A stretch of DNA of 64,000 nucleotides from DATBHW01 sp035307385 (GCA_035307385.1 DATGID010000050.1:1-64000); one strand, 5' to 3'. Shown: positions 42,248-50,766, counted from the first letter of the stretch. The notes: generated by a model not told the origin, from the letters alone. A program made the numbers and translations.

Positions 42248-43143
42248 ACTCGCTCCACCTTTCGGGTGCCAAAGAGGCCATAGGGCCGGATGAACAGGAT
42301 GATAATCATCAAGATATAGGGGGCGATGTCATGAAAGCCCGCGCCCACAATATTGGTGAAATGGCCTTCATATCCGGCGGTGAGGTCTTGCGTCAGGCCG
42401 ATCAAGATGCCGCCCACGACCGCGCCCACCACGGAATCCAGCCCGCCAAGGATGATGGCGGGAAACGCGAGCAACGCCGTCTGGCCTAATGTCGAATCGA
42501 ACGCGGCGGCCTGAATCGCCAGGAAGATGCCGCCAATGGTGGCAATGGCCCCGGCAATGCCCCAGGCCAGCGCGTAAACGGTGCGCACATTGACGCCGAT
42601 TGCCAGCGCGGCTTCCTGGTCAATGGCGGTGGCGCGCATCGCCAGCCCATATCTGGTGAAGCGGAAGAACACAAAGAGCAGCGCGCAGATGGCAATGGTC
42701 ACGATGATCGTCCAGATTTCATTCGCGCCAAAATGGACGCCGCCCACGTTAAACCCGCTGCTGAATTGGAACGGCGAGGCTGGCGCGCGGATGGTTGACC
42801 CCCATTTGATGACGACGCCGGTCCGCAGGATGGTATCCAGGCCAATCGTAATCATGATGATGGAGAAGACAGGCCGCCCGATCATGCGGCGCAGGGCAAA
42901 GCGCTCGAAGAGCATGCCGATGATGACGGTGACGGCAATCGCCAGCAAGATTGAAGGAACGAAGCCGAGATTCCAATCGAAGACGCCTGCCGAGGCAACA
43001 TACGCGCCGACCAGCAGAAACTCGCCCTGCGCAAAGTTAATGACCTCGCTGGCCTTGAAGATGATGGTGAAGCCCAGCGCGATGAGCGCGTAGATGCAGC
43101 CCAGCGCGATTCCATTAAAGACGAGTTGGATAAAGAACGCCAT
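42244..43143 (-). CDS. Liv-type ABC permease, LivH-like
   Basis: A 299-residue inner-membrane permease with about eight helices. It opens with FIQLVFNGIALGCIYALIALGFTIIFKASEVINFAQGEF, the LivH signature, and holds RYGLAMRATAIDQEAALAIGVNVRTVYALAW as the ATPase-contact loop. AGGAGGGG precedes the ATG at 43143. The stop overlaps the LivM start by 4 bases. It partners LivM. Confidence 0.92.
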   Translation of the reverse strand: MAFFIQLVFNGIALGCIYALIALGFTIIFKASEVINFAQGEFLLVGAYVASAGVFDWNLGFVPSILLAIAVTVIIGMLFERFALRRMIGRPVFSIIMITIGLDTILRTGVVIKWGSTIRAPASPFQFSSGFNVGGVHFGANEIWTIIVTIAICALLFVFFRFTRYGLAMRATAIDQEAALAIGVNVRTVYALAWGIAGAIATIGGIFLAIQAAAFDSTLGQTALLAFPAIILGGLDSVVGAVVGGILIGLTQDLTAGYEGHFTNIVGAGFHDIAPYILMIIILFIRPYGLFGTRKVERV

Positions 43144-43161
43144 ATCCCCTCCTGGCAAGGC

Positions 43162-44034
43162 TTATTGTTCGCGGCTGGTTTCGGCTGGGGTAGATACATC
43201 GACTGATGCTTGCTTCCCAAACTCTTCGCCCAGATAGGCTTTGATGACATCGGGGTTAGCCTGTATCTCGGCTGGCAGGCCCTGGGCAATCACGCGGCCA
43301 AAGTCCAGCACCAGCACGCGGTCGGCAATGCCCATCACCATCGCCATATCATGCTCGACCAGAATCTGCGTGATGCCAAGCTGCTCTTTGATGTCCAGAA
43401 TGACGGCGGCGATGTCCTGGCTTTCTTCCAGGCCCATGCCTGCCACCGGCTCATCCAGCAGCAAAAGCCTGGGCTGCATCGCCAGCGCCCGCGCCAGGTC
43501 GGCGCGCTTTTGCAGGCCATAGGGCAGGCTGCCCAACGGATAGTTCTGGTAGCGCTCCAGACCCAGCAAGCTCAGCAGTTTGAGGCAATAGGCTCGATTC
43601 TTCTTTTCTTCGCTGCGCGTGGGGCCAAGATAGATGCCCCCTAGCAAGATGCCGCTGCGCATGTGGGTATGGCGGCCCAGCAGCATATAGTCAAGCACGG
43701 TGTGCAGCGGAAACTGGCCGAGATTCTGAAAGGTGCGCGCGATGCCCGCGCGTGCCGTCTGATGAGGCTTGAGGCGCAGCAGGTCGCGGCCATCGAAGGT
43801 GATCGTGCCAGCGGCGGGCTGATAGACCCGCGAGAACACATTGAAGAGCGAGGTTTTGCCCGCGCCGTTGGGACCAATGACGGCGAACAGTTCGCCCGGC
43901 TGCACGTTGAAAGAGACCTCGGCAAGCGCGGTGACGCCCGCAAAGCGCACCGTCAGACCCTCCACCGACAGCAGGGGTGCTCCATTTCCAGGGTGGGCTG
44001 GCATCTCGACGGCATCGGGGACGGGGTTGCTCAT
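43162..44034 (-). CDS. Liv-type ABC ATPase, LivG-like
   Basis: A 290-residue ATP-binding subunit. Walker A is GPNGAGKTSLFN, the LivG-type segment GIARTFQNLGQF follows, then a variant signature LPYGLQKRADLARALAMQPRLLLLDEPVAGM containing Walker B, and EHDMAMVMGIADRVLVLDFG with the switch His. The family consensus LSYG is LPYG here, as is common in LivG. The ATG at 44034 overlaps the LivF stop (ATGA); a second ATG three codons upstream is less likely. Confidence 0.92.
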   Translation of the reverse strand: MSNPVPDAVEMPAHPGNGAPLLSVEGLTVRFAGVTALAEVSFNVQPGELFAVIGPNGAGKTSLFNVFSRVYQPAAGTITFDGRDLLRLKPHQTARAGIARTFQNLGQFPLHTVLDYMLLGRHTHMRSGILLGGIYLGPTRSEEKKNRAYCLKLLSLLGLERYQNYPLGSLPYGLQKRADLARALAMQPRLLLLDEPVAGMGLEESQDIAAVILDIKEQLGITQILVEHDMAMVMGIADRVLVLDFGRVIAQGLPAEIQANPDVIKAYLGEEFGKQASVDVSTPAETSREQ

Positions 44035-44822
44035 AGTGCCCATTTCCTCTCTGGTCGGTGCTGGCGCAGGCTGGCAAACGTGCCGCGCTCTTCGCCTTCA
44101 TGGAGTCCGAGATAAAACTTGCGCACGCTTTCGTCTTGCAAGAGTTGCTCGGCAGGCTGCGCCAGGGCTACCTTGCCGGTTTCGATGACATAGCCCGCGC
44201 TGGCGATGGAGAGCGCCATCTGCGCGTTTTGCTCCACCAGCAGCACAGCGGTACCGCTGGCGTTGATGTCGGCAATGATGGAGCGGATTTTTTGCACCAT
44301 GAAGGGAGCCAGGCCCAGCGATGGCTCATCGAGCAAGAGCAGGCGCGGATTCGCCATTAGCCCCCGGCCAATGGCAAGCATCTGCTGTTCGCCGCCCGAA
44401 AGATAGCCAGCGACAGCGCTGCGGCGCTCGCGCAGCACGGGGAACAGGTCCATAACGCGCTCGTAGGCTTTGCGCGTAGCAGCGGCGTCTTTTGAGGCAA
44501 TCGCGCCGGTGCGCAGGTTTTCGTCAACGGTCAGGCCGCCAAAGAGCCGTCGGCCCTCCAGCACCTGGGTAATGCCGCGCCGGACGATCTGGGCAGGGGT
44601 AAAGTGGTCGATGCGTTCGCCGTCGAAGAGGATGGAGCCGCGCACGATGCGCGCGCTGTGGACGCCCAGCAAGCCGGAAATGGAGCGCAGGATGGTCGTT
44701 TTGCCCGCGCCGTTTGCACCCAGCAGCGCGACGATGTTGCCATCGGGCACTTCCAGCGAGACCCCATGCACGGCGGTCACGACGTTGTGGTAGGTGACCT
44801 CGATGTTCTGGACAGCCAGCAT
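44031..44822 (-). CDS. Liv-type ABC ATPase, LivF-like
   Basis: A 263-residue ATP-binding subunit and the first gene of the Liv operon. Walker A is GANGAGKTTILR, LEGRRLFGGLTVDENL is the LivF hallmark, the signature is LSGGEQQMLAIGRGLMANPRLLLLDEPSLGLAP with Walker B, and VEQNAQMALSIASAGYVIETG carries the variant switch region. AGGAGG precedes the ATG. Transcription starts from the promoter at 45011-45039, leaving a leader of about 180 bases. Confidence 0.92.
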   Translation of the reverse strand: MLAVQNIEVTYHNVVTAVHGVSLEVPDGNIVALLGANGAGKTTILRSISGLLGVHSARIVRGSILFDGERIDHFTPAQIVRRGITQVLEGRRLFGGLTVDENLRTGAIASKDAAATRKAYERVMDLFPVLRERRSAVAGYLSGGEQQMLAIGRGLMANPRLLLLDEPSLGLAPFMVQKIRSIIADINASGTAVLLVEQNAQMALSIASAGYVIETGKVALAQPAEQLLQDESVRKFYLGLHEGEERGTFASLRQHRPERKWAL

Positions 44823-45010
44823 TCCTGAGCCTCCTTGACGCCTCCCCGGTGAGGCGATGACGCATTGAGGTCTGCGAGAAGCCCTTGCTTAGACTACGCT
44901 CAGAAGTGGCAAAGACTCTCGGCAGGAGTGGGTCGTCGTGGGCTGCTTCTGTATTGCTCGCCTGCTTATTTGGGAATATGACGAGCCAGTCAGGTTCGGT
45001 CGCTGCCACA

Positions 45011-45039
45011 ATACTAATATACTCTGCGTTTTCTGTCAA
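45011..45039 (-). promoter_or_regulatory. Promoter of the Liv transporter operon
   Basis: On the minus strand TTGACA (45039-45034), a 17-bp spacer and TAGTAT (45016-45011). It is the only strong promoter seen in the 385-base gap 44823-45207. No other feature was identified in that gap. Confidence 0.75.
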
Positions 45040-45207
45040 GCCTTCTGTGGCACTTCGCGCCAAAAACCACGCGGATTGCTCGGCAGCCAGCCGCCATTTC
45101 GAGGCCGCCAGGCCGCTCTGGCGCGGCGCTGTGCCCGCTCTATATGTATTCTTTATGGAAGTATAAGTTTTCGCTATGGCAGCGGGCTGGCTCAGGAAGC
45201 ATGCTGC

Positions 45208-46005
45208 TCAGGGGTCAGTGATCTCGGCGACGGATTCCAGCACTCGGCTGGGGCGATAGGGAAAACGTTCGACCTGCTCGCGTCTGGTGACGCCGGTAAG
45301 GACCAGGAAGGTTTGCATGCCCGCTTCGGTGCCTGCCACAATGTCGGTGTCCATGCGGTCACCGATCATCACGGAGGATTCAGAATGCCCACTCAGTTGG
45401 CGCAGCGCCGCGCGCATCATCAGCGGGTTGGGCTTGCCGACGAAATAGGGCTTGATGCCCGTTGCCTCGGCGATCAGCGCGGCGACTGAGCCGGTGGCCG
45501 GAACCATGCCGCCTTCGCCGGGACCGATGGGGTCAGGGTTGGTGGCGATGAAGCGCGCGCCCTGCATCACCAGACGGATGGCCTGGGTGAGCCGCTGAAA
45601 GCTGTAGGAGAACGTTTCGCCCAGCACGACGTAATCCGGCTGGACATCGGTGAGGATATAGCCGATATCGTGCAGCGCGGTGGTCAGCCCCGCTTCGCCA
45701 AGCACAAACGCCGAGCCGCCGGGATGCTGGGTATTGAGGAACTGGGCAGTTGCCAGCGCGGACGTGAAGAGTTCTTCCGGAGCGACGTGTAGGCCGACGC
45801 TTGCCAGACGCACCTGCAAGTCGCGCTGCGTGTAGAGCGAGTTATTCGTCAGAATCAAGAACGGCTTGCCCGCTTCACGCAGCCGCGCCACAAACTCATC
45901 TGCACCGGGGATGAGGTTCGGGCCACGGACCAGCACGCCATCCATATCCATCAGGTAGGTTTTGGGCTTTTCGGGGGCAGGTACGCTGCTCATCATCGTC
46001 TCCAT
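45208..46005 (-). CDS. HAD-superfamily hydrolase, class IIA (NagD-like)
   Basis: A 265-residue cytoplasmic phosphatase-like protein. Motif I is YLMDMDGVLVRG with the nucleophile and acid Asp, motif II is LTNNS, the IIA cap lies in the middle, GKPNPLMM provides motif III Lys, and MIGDRMDTDIVAGTEAGMQT is motif IV. The family dephosphorylates nucleotides, sugars or glycolytic by-products such as phosphoglycolate. The start is uncertain among METMM; the second ATG pair is preceded by GGAG. It is followed by no cotranscribed gene. Confidence 0.87.
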   Translation of the reverse strand: METMMSSVPAPEKPKTYLMDMDGVLVRGPNLIPGADEFVARLREAGKPFLILTNNSLYTQRDLQVRLASVGLHVAPEELFTSALATAQFLNTQHPGGSAFVLGEAGLTTALHDIGYILTDVQPDYVVLGETFSYSFQRLTQAIRLVMQGARFIATNPDPIGPGEGGMVPATGSVAALIAEATGIKPYFVGKPNPLMMRAALRQLSGHSESSVMIGDRMDTDIVAGTEAGMQTFLVLTGVTRREQVERFPYRPSRVLESVAEITDP

Positions 46006-46087
46006 CGTTGCGCCGCACCGCAGTGCAGCAAAGTGTGTCGATAGCAACCGATGTTATGATGCCTGATGACGCGGCAAAGCGCAAGCC

Positions 46088-46561
46088 CTAGACGTTGTAA
46101 ATATTGGGGAAGGCGCGTTCCATCAGCCGGTCTGGCACCTCGGAGCGCTTGAACCCCACTTTCTCATAGAGGCCGTGCGCGTCGCGGGTGAAGAGTGTCC
46201 AGCGGCGCAAGCCCTGCAAATGCGGGTGCGCGATGACGCATTCCATCAGCCACAGGCCCAATCCCTGCCCGCGATAGGTGTCCAGAATGAAGACATCGGC
46301 GACATAGGCAAAGGTGGTGTAATCGGAAATCACCCGCGCCATCCCGACCTGCTGCTCGTTGTCGTACACGCCAAAGGCCAGCGAGTGCTCGATGGCGCGC
46401 TGCACCGTCTCCAGCGGAATGCCAGCCGACCAGTAGGAAGTCGTCAGGAAGCCATGTATCACCGCCAGATCGAGGCGTCGCTTGTCGGTGCTAATCAGAT
46501 ACTGGTCGCGCCGCCACTCATGCACTCCCGGAAACGCCGCCTCGTCTGTTGTCTCTGCCAT
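46088..46561 (-). CDS. GNAT-family N-acetyltransferase
   Basis: A 157-residue acetyltransferase. The acetyl-CoA binding motif is FILDTYRGQGLGLWLMECVI, preceded by strands in VGMARVISDYTTFAYVADV and followed by LFTRDAHGLYEKVGFKR, where the Tyr is the likely general acid. This subtype matches small GNAT enzymes that share the TTSYWSAGIPLE-x-V segment. The acceptor is unknown. GAGGAA precedes the ATG at 46561; the longer frame adds 19 residues without support. It is 82 bases before the HAD gene in the same direction. Confidence 0.88.
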   Translation of the reverse strand: MAETTDEAAFPGVHEWRRDQYLISTDKRRLDLAVIHGFLTTSYWSAGIPLETVQRAIEHSLAFGVYDNEQQVGMARVISDYTTFAYVADVFILDTYRGQGLGLWLMECVIAHPHLQGLRRWTLFTRDAHGLYEKVGFKRSEVPDRLMERAFPNIYNV

Positions 46562-46668
46562 GTCGCTTATTCCTCGTTTCAAACGGCAAGGACTCATAGC
46601 CACTAGATCGGCGATCAATGGCTATCAGCCCTTGCGGTGTCGTTTTGTTTCGTTTTGGATTGCGTGGT

Positions 46669-47619
46669 TCAGGCTGAAGCAGAAGCCTGGTCGATCTCGT
46701 CCTGCTCGATTTCGGCGGCCACTTCCTGCTCCAGTTCTTCGCGAGTCTGCTGCTTGGCGCGCTCCAGGGCGTGCATGCGCTTCTGGAACTGGGTTGTCAT
46801 ATATTCCTGCGTCTCTTCTGGCGGAATCAGTTCGTTGCCCTCGCCGAAGCGTTCTATGAAATCTTCCGTGTTATCAGTGCTCATGCCGATGGCGATGGGG
46901 AGCAGTTCAAACATCTTGGCCTGAAGCACATCCCACAGCGCGGGCGTCTGATTGACCAGCCGCTGAAGCATATAGATGCCAAAGCGGATATGGCGGCTCT
47001 CGTCGCGCTGAATCAGCCGGAGGGCCTGAGCCAAACCAGGCATATAGCGATCACGCTCCAGCATGCGGCTATAGCTCCAGTAACCCGTTTCGGCCAGCGT
47101 GCCCTCCACAATCATATTATAGGTGACCAGCGCGTGTACCAGCGCCTCTGGCGAGTCGTCGGCCAGCAGGCGGTCCATCGCGGCGGGCAGTTCCTCGAAG
47201 AAGATGCGCCGATAGTTGGGGCCAAGACGATCATGCAGATCATAATCGACGGCGGGCACCTCGGTGAACCAGCGGCGGAAGAACTCGGTGTGTTTGGCCT
47301 CTTCCCAAAGGAAGGAAGTCAGATAGATTTCGTCTTCCAGCCAGCCGTTCTTGGAAACCCGCATGACCAGCGGCAGCAGATCAAGCGTCACAGCCTCTTC
47401 GCCCGCCTGGAACAGTGTGCTCAGCCCCAGCAGGTTCTCTTGATGCAGTTCATCCAGGGTGGGCCAGTCGGCTTTGTCTTTCGTCAGATCGATGTCGAAG
47501 GGGTCCCAGGTTCCCAACTTTTTGGCTTTCTGAAAGAGTCGCATGGGGACGCTGGAAAAGTCTAATCCGCGTGTGGAAATGGTCGCATAGCTGTCGCGTT
47601 TGGTGGAAATGCTTGCCAT
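46669..47619 (-). CDS. R2-like ligand-binding oxidase (R2lox)
   Basis: A 316-residue ferritin-like protein. Metal ligands are Glu74 (QAGEEAV), Glu107 and His110 (WEEAKH), Glu172 (VEGTLAE), Glu207 and His210 (RDESRH). Val77 and Tyr167 occupy the places of the Val-Tyr ether crosslink of the Geobacillus R2lox, with a constant offset of 5 from the numbering I recall. R2lox builds a Mn/Fe centre that binds a long-chain lipid-like ligand; its physiological reaction is unknown. AGGAGG precedes the ATG at 47619, and a promoter lies at 47713-47741. The tail (about 290-316) is rich in Glu and Gln. Confidence 0.9.
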   Translation of the reverse strand: MASISTKRDSYATISTRGLDFSSVPMRLFQKAKKLGTWDPFDIDLTKDKADWPTLDELHQENLLGLSTLFQAGEEAVTLDLLPLVMRVSKNGWLEDEIYLTSFLWEEAKHTEFFRRWFTEVPAVDYDLHDRLGPNYRRIFFEELPAAMDRLLADDSPEALVHALVTYNMIVEGTLAETGYWSYSRMLERDRYMPGLAQALRLIQRDESRHIRFGIYMLQRLVNQTPALWDVLQAKMFELLPIAIGMSTDNTEDFIERFGEGNELIPPEETQEYMTTQFQKRMHALERAKQQTREELEQEVAAEIEQDEIDQASASA

Positions 47620-47712
47620 GTTGCCTCCTGCGATAAACCTGGCGTCAGGCGCACTCTTGTCTCGTTCCTCCAGTAGTTCTGGGGCACTGAACCCCATTCA
47701 GTTTCTCTTAAG

Positions 47713-47741
47713 ATTCTACCCTATTCGATCAGATGTGACAA
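47713..47741 (-). promoter_or_regulatory. Promoter of the R2lox gene
   Basis: On the minus strand TTGTCA (47741-47736), a 17-bp spacer and TAGAAT (47718-47713). The expected leader is about 88 bases. The -35 box lies 31 bases from the end of the upstream phosphatase gene. Confidence 0.65.
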
Positions 47742-47772
47742 TATTTCTGGCTAACAAGGAGGAAAACGGTTT

Positions 47773-48279
47773 TTACGCTCGTTTGCCATCGGCGCAGTAG
47801 GCTTGCCAGTGCTGCTGCATATGCGCCCAGATGCCATAGCCGGGGGAATAGCGCGGATAGAGCGTTCTGAACTGTGCTTCGGCTGCCGCCAACGATGCGC
47901 TGGGCAGCGCGCCCAGCCGCGTTGCCAGATAGAGCAGCGCCAGCGAGGGCGAGCGCGATAGCCCTTGCTCGCAGTGGATGAGGACGTTCGCCTCTTGGGC
48001 GCGCATCTCATCGATGAACGCGAGCGCGGGGTCAATGAGCGCTTCCTTGCGATAAAGCCCTGGATTATCGGTATCCCGCATATTCAAGAGCAGGTGCTGC
48101 TCGCGCCGCGCCACCTGCTGCTCTGGCCCATCAGGCGCGAGCAATGTCGTGTAGCCAAGGGTGTCGCGGTGGCAAACTGGATAGGCATGCACCACAGCCC
48201 AATTGCCCGCGAGACTCCCGCTATGCAGCGGGCATTCGCCCACGCGCCCTACGAATATGCCAGGATAGACTTCGATCAT
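47773..48279 (-). CDS. Dual-specificity protein phosphatase-like protein
   Basis: A 168-residue cytoplasmic enzyme of the cysteine phosphatase superfamily. The P-loop HCEQGLSRSPSLALLYL places the nucleophile at Cys103 and the Arg at 109 (HCx5R). The general acid is probably Asp70 or Asp71 in NMRDTDNPG. It could dephosphorylate proteins made by the Ser/Thr kinase class seen elsewhere in the window. Its ATG overlaps the stop of the upstream lipoprotein gene (ATGA), so the two are translationally coupled. A longer frame upstream is a shadow of that gene. Confidence 0.85.
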   Translation of the reverse strand: MIEVYPGIFVGRVGECPLHSGSLAGNWAVVHAYPVCHRDTLGYTTLLAPDGPEQQVARREQHLLLNMRDTDNPGLYRKEALIDPALAFIDEMRAQEANVLIHCEQGLSRSPSLALLYLATRLGALPSASLAAAEAQFRTLYPRYSPGYGIWAHMQQHWQAYCADGKRA

Positions 48280-49385
48280 TGCTGACCTGCTGCTTGATGG
48301 ACCAGCTTCCAAAACTCCTGGTCTCCTTGCAACTGCTGATTTGGCAGGGAGAAAGCAACGTAGTAGCAGCTTCCCTCGAATGCCGAAATCTGAAGGATGG
48401 GCAAATTCCACTGCGAGAAGCTGAAGGTATACCAGATGCCTTTGCCATCCACTTTATCTGCTTCGGAAGGGCAATCCGGCTGGGGCGCGATGGTGTGCAG
48501 GGTGAAGACTTTCTGGTACAGTTGCTCCATCAGCGCTGCATCGTGAATTTCCTGCTCGGAAGCCGTGCCCAACGCCTTTTCCATCTCCATGGTCAGATGA
48601 TCTGGCCGCGCTGGCGCAAAGGTGGCCCCGGCCATGGTTGCCGCAAACACCTGCTTGAACTGGTCGTTCATGGTGTACGTGCCGCCGCGCGTTTGGTAGT
48701 GGCCTTCCAGTGTGATGCTGTTGCAGGGGGTGGATATGATGGCCGGAATGGTCTGCTGTGCCGCCTGGAAGACAAGCTGGTATTCGTAAATGCCGGAATC
48801 CGTGCAGTTAGTATTCGCGGCCTGAAGAGGAAGCGCCAGAATGGCCCGGTATAGCCGTTGCGCCGTTTTGCTATCAGTGATCTGCGCGGTTTGCGGCGAT
48901 TGCGTGGGGTTGGGTGTGTGCTCGACGGCCAGGCTGGATGGGTTGGCTGGCGGCTCTGCCGCATAGATCACCTGATCGAGTTGATTCCAGAAGTCCGGTG
49001 TTGTCTGCCGATCTTGCGTCTCGCCTGTGATAGACACCGGTCGGCACCCATCGCGCATTGCCAGGGCCGTCACCAACGTTTTGCCCGCCTGGCTGAAGGT
49101 GAGGCTATAGTGTGGCCCAAGCTCATCGGTGCAGGCTTGTTGCGCTGGCACCCATGCCAGCGCGTAGATCGTGTCATAGAGGCGCTGCACTCTGGAAGGG
49201 TCGTTCAGGGTGACGACCGGCTTTGGCTGGTCGATATGGTCGTCGATCTGGATGCTCACCGAGTCGGGCTTCCCGCCTGGGCTGGCCGGTTGAGAGGCGG
49301 CGTAAGGGGCGCAAGCGCCTAGCCCAACGAGCAGCCCAAACAGCAAGAGGCTGAGAGGAAAAGCGTACGTTTTTTTCGACAACAT
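48276..49385 (-). CDS. Lipoprotein with three internal repeats, function unknown
   Basis: A 369-residue exported lipoprotein: the signal peptide ends in LVGLGAC with Cys25. The mature part holds three diverged copies of a unit of about 100 residues. Each begins near a LY-x-x-I-(Y/L/F)-x-L phrase (RLYDTIYALA, RLYRAILALP, QLYQKVFTLH), has a central Cys, a strand YSLTFS, YQLVFQ or YTFSFS, a second Cys and a C-terminal FW or FKQ. The paired cysteines suggest disulfides. I do not recognise the family. GAGGAAG precedes the ATG. It is the first gene of a coupled pair with the phosphatase. Confidence 0.7.
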   Translation of the reverse strand: MLSKKTYAFPLSLLLFGLLVGLGACAPYAASQPASPGGKPDSVSIQIDDHIDQPKPVVTLNDPSRVQRLYDTIYALAWVPAQQACTDELGPHYSLTFSQAGKTLVTALAMRDGCRPVSITGETQDRQTTPDFWNQLDQVIYAAEPPANPSSLAVEHTPNPTQSPQTAQITDSKTAQRLYRAILALPLQAANTNCTDSGIYEYQLVFQAAQQTIPAIISTPCNSITLEGHYQTRGGTYTMNDQFKQVFAATMAGATFAPARPDHLTMEMEKALGTASEQEIHDAALMEQLYQKVFTLHTIAPQPDCPSEADKVDGKGIWYTFSFSQWNLPILQISAFEGSCYYVAFSLPNQQLQGDQEFWKLVHQAAGQQ

Positions 49386-49500
49386 AGGTGCTTCCTCGCT
49401 TGTTCATACGAAGTGTGGTCTGTAGTCTCTGAACAAAGAGACGCCGAGTCAGCAGATTTTGTTCCCCCGCGTGCTGCCGCCGCCTTGCTCTTTTGAAAGC

Positions 49501-49530
49501 TTGACAGTGCCCCCTTCTGTCGCTTATATT
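49501..49530 (+). promoter_or_regulatory. Promoter of the DUF4395-thioredoxin pair
   Basis: TTGACA (49501-49506), an 18-bp spacer and TATATT (49525-49530). The leader of about 57 bases contains AAGTTGA and TCAACTT (49540-49571), a 7-bp inverted repeat that could be an operator or a hairpin. Confidence 0.7.
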
Positions 49531-49593
49531 ACAAGGAGTAAGTTGATTTTGTTACTAGAATTTGTCAACTTTCAGCAGGAGGGCCTGAACCCT

Positions 49594-50085
49594 ATGTCGG
49601 CTGTCGCTGGAGCGCCCACCGCTTCCCCACGTGTGGATACGCATTTACTCAAGTTTTCCCAAGCCTGCACGGTGCTGCTTTCGGCGCTGGCTTTTATCTT
49701 TCAGCAGCCCATCATTGTGCTGATTGCTGCGCTTGCCCTGGCGCTGAGCGCGGCGGTTCCGGCAATTGGCCCGTTCCGGCTGCTCTATCGCGGCGTGGTG
49801 CTGCCGCTGCATTTGTGGAAGCCGCGCGTGGTGGAAGATGACCCCGCGCCGCATCGCTTCGCGCAGGCAGTGGGCGCGGTCTTTTTGATAGCCGCCAGCC
49901 TGGTCCTTTTCTTGACACAGGCGTTTGTGGTCGGCTGGGCGCTCGATCTCATCGTGTTCTTCCTGGCGGGCCTCAATTTCACGGTCGGCTTTTGCGCGGG
50001 CTGCTTTGTCTATTATCACCTGGGACGCCTGGGCGTGATGCCGCGCACGCGTTATGAGGGCAGCTTCCACTGGCGGGGAGTCTGA
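49594..50085 (+). CDS. DUF4395-family membrane protein
   Basis: A 163-residue inner-membrane protein with about four helices. The family features are seen as FIFQQPIIVLIAALALALSA, WKPRVVEDDPAPHRFAQAVGAVFL and LNFTVGFCAGCFVYYHLGRLG. The last segment carries a CxxC pair (CAGC) that could be redox active. DUF4395 genes often sit beside a thioredoxin-like gene; here one follows after a single base. A role in thiol or electron transfer across the membrane is inferred. AGGAGGG lies about 11 bases before the ATG at 49594. Confidence 0.83.
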   Translation: MSAVAGAPTASPRVDTHLLKFSQACTVLLSALAFIFQQPIIVLIAALALALSAAVPAIGPFRLLYRGVVLPLHLWKPRVVEDDPAPHRFAQAVGAVFLIAASLVLFLTQAFVVGWALDLIVFFLAGLNFTVGFCAGCFVYYHLGRLGVMPRTRYEGSFHWRGV

Positions 50086-50086
50086 G

Positions 50087-50566
50087 ATGACGGCAATACT
50101 CGTGCGCGTGGGCGTGCTGGCGCTGGTGAGTCTGGCGCTCTGCCTGGTGATCTGGACCGGGCGGCGCTATGTGGAGGCCAAACGGCAAGCCGTGTTGAAC
50201 GGCGCGCCCGCCAATCTCCCCAAAGCGGCTGGCCTGGACAACGCTGGCGCGTCGTCAGTGCAAATCCTGAACTTCAGCAGCGCCGACTGCTCCCAATGCC
50301 ACAAGCTGCAAGCGCCCGCGCTGCGGCGGCTGCTGGAAGCGCGCACTGGCGAGGTCACAGTGCTGAACATCGACGCGCCCAACGAGCCTGAACTGTCGAA
50401 GCGCTATCAGGTGCTGACGGTGCCGACCACGGTTGTGCTGGACGCCGCCGGGCAGGCGCAGGCAGTAAACTTTGGCTTCGCCCCAACAGAGCGTCTGCTG
50501 AAGCAGGTGGATGCCATTCTGGCGAAGGAGCAGCCTGCTGCATCGCTTGCGGAGCCAGCCGTCTAG
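50087..50566 (+). CDS. Membrane-anchored thioredoxin-like protein
   Basis: A 159-residue protein. An N-terminal helix (about residues 5-24) anchors a thioredoxin fold with the active site SADCSQCHKL (CSQC, so a CxxC at about 68-71) and the cis-Pro loop VLTVPTTVVLD. It would act outside the membrane as a disulfide oxidoreductase. It starts one base after the DUF4395 stop, so the two proteins are probably made together and may exchange electrons through their CxxC pairs. A long terminator follows. Confidence 0.85.
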   Translation: MTAILVRVGVLALVSLALCLVIWTGRRYVEAKRQAVLNGAPANLPKAAGLDNAGASSVQILNFSSADCSQCHKLQAPALRRLLEARTGEVTVLNIDAPNEPELSKRYQVLTVPTTVVLDAAGQAQAVNFGFAPTERLLKQVDAILAKEQPAASLAEPAV

Positions 50567-50590
50567 CAAGCGGAAATAGCAGATAAGAGG

Positions 50591-50638
50591 CCAGGAGCGG
50601 CCTGGAAGGCATCAGGATGCCTTCCAGGCCGCTCCTGG
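50591..50638 (+). terminator. 22-bp perfect hairpin after the thioredoxin gene
   Basis: Bases 50591-50612 pair perfectly with 50617-50638 around a CAGG loop, 24 bases after the stop. The tail TACTTTC is weakly U-rich. This is the strongest hairpin in the window by stem length. Confidence 0.75.
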
Positions 50639-50766
50639 TACTTTCGGGCCAAAATCGCCCAAAATGCAGGACAAGGAAGGGAGAAATCAGTTAGAGTGTT
50701 CTGCCAGGAACGTGTTGTGCTGCTGGCCCCCATGACCTTTGGCGGACCCTGGAACAGGATACTTTC

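Noticed and set aside
44885..45166. 93-codon plus-strand frame in the Liv promoter region
   Set aside because: It covers the strong leftward promoter, has no ribosome binding site and no family.
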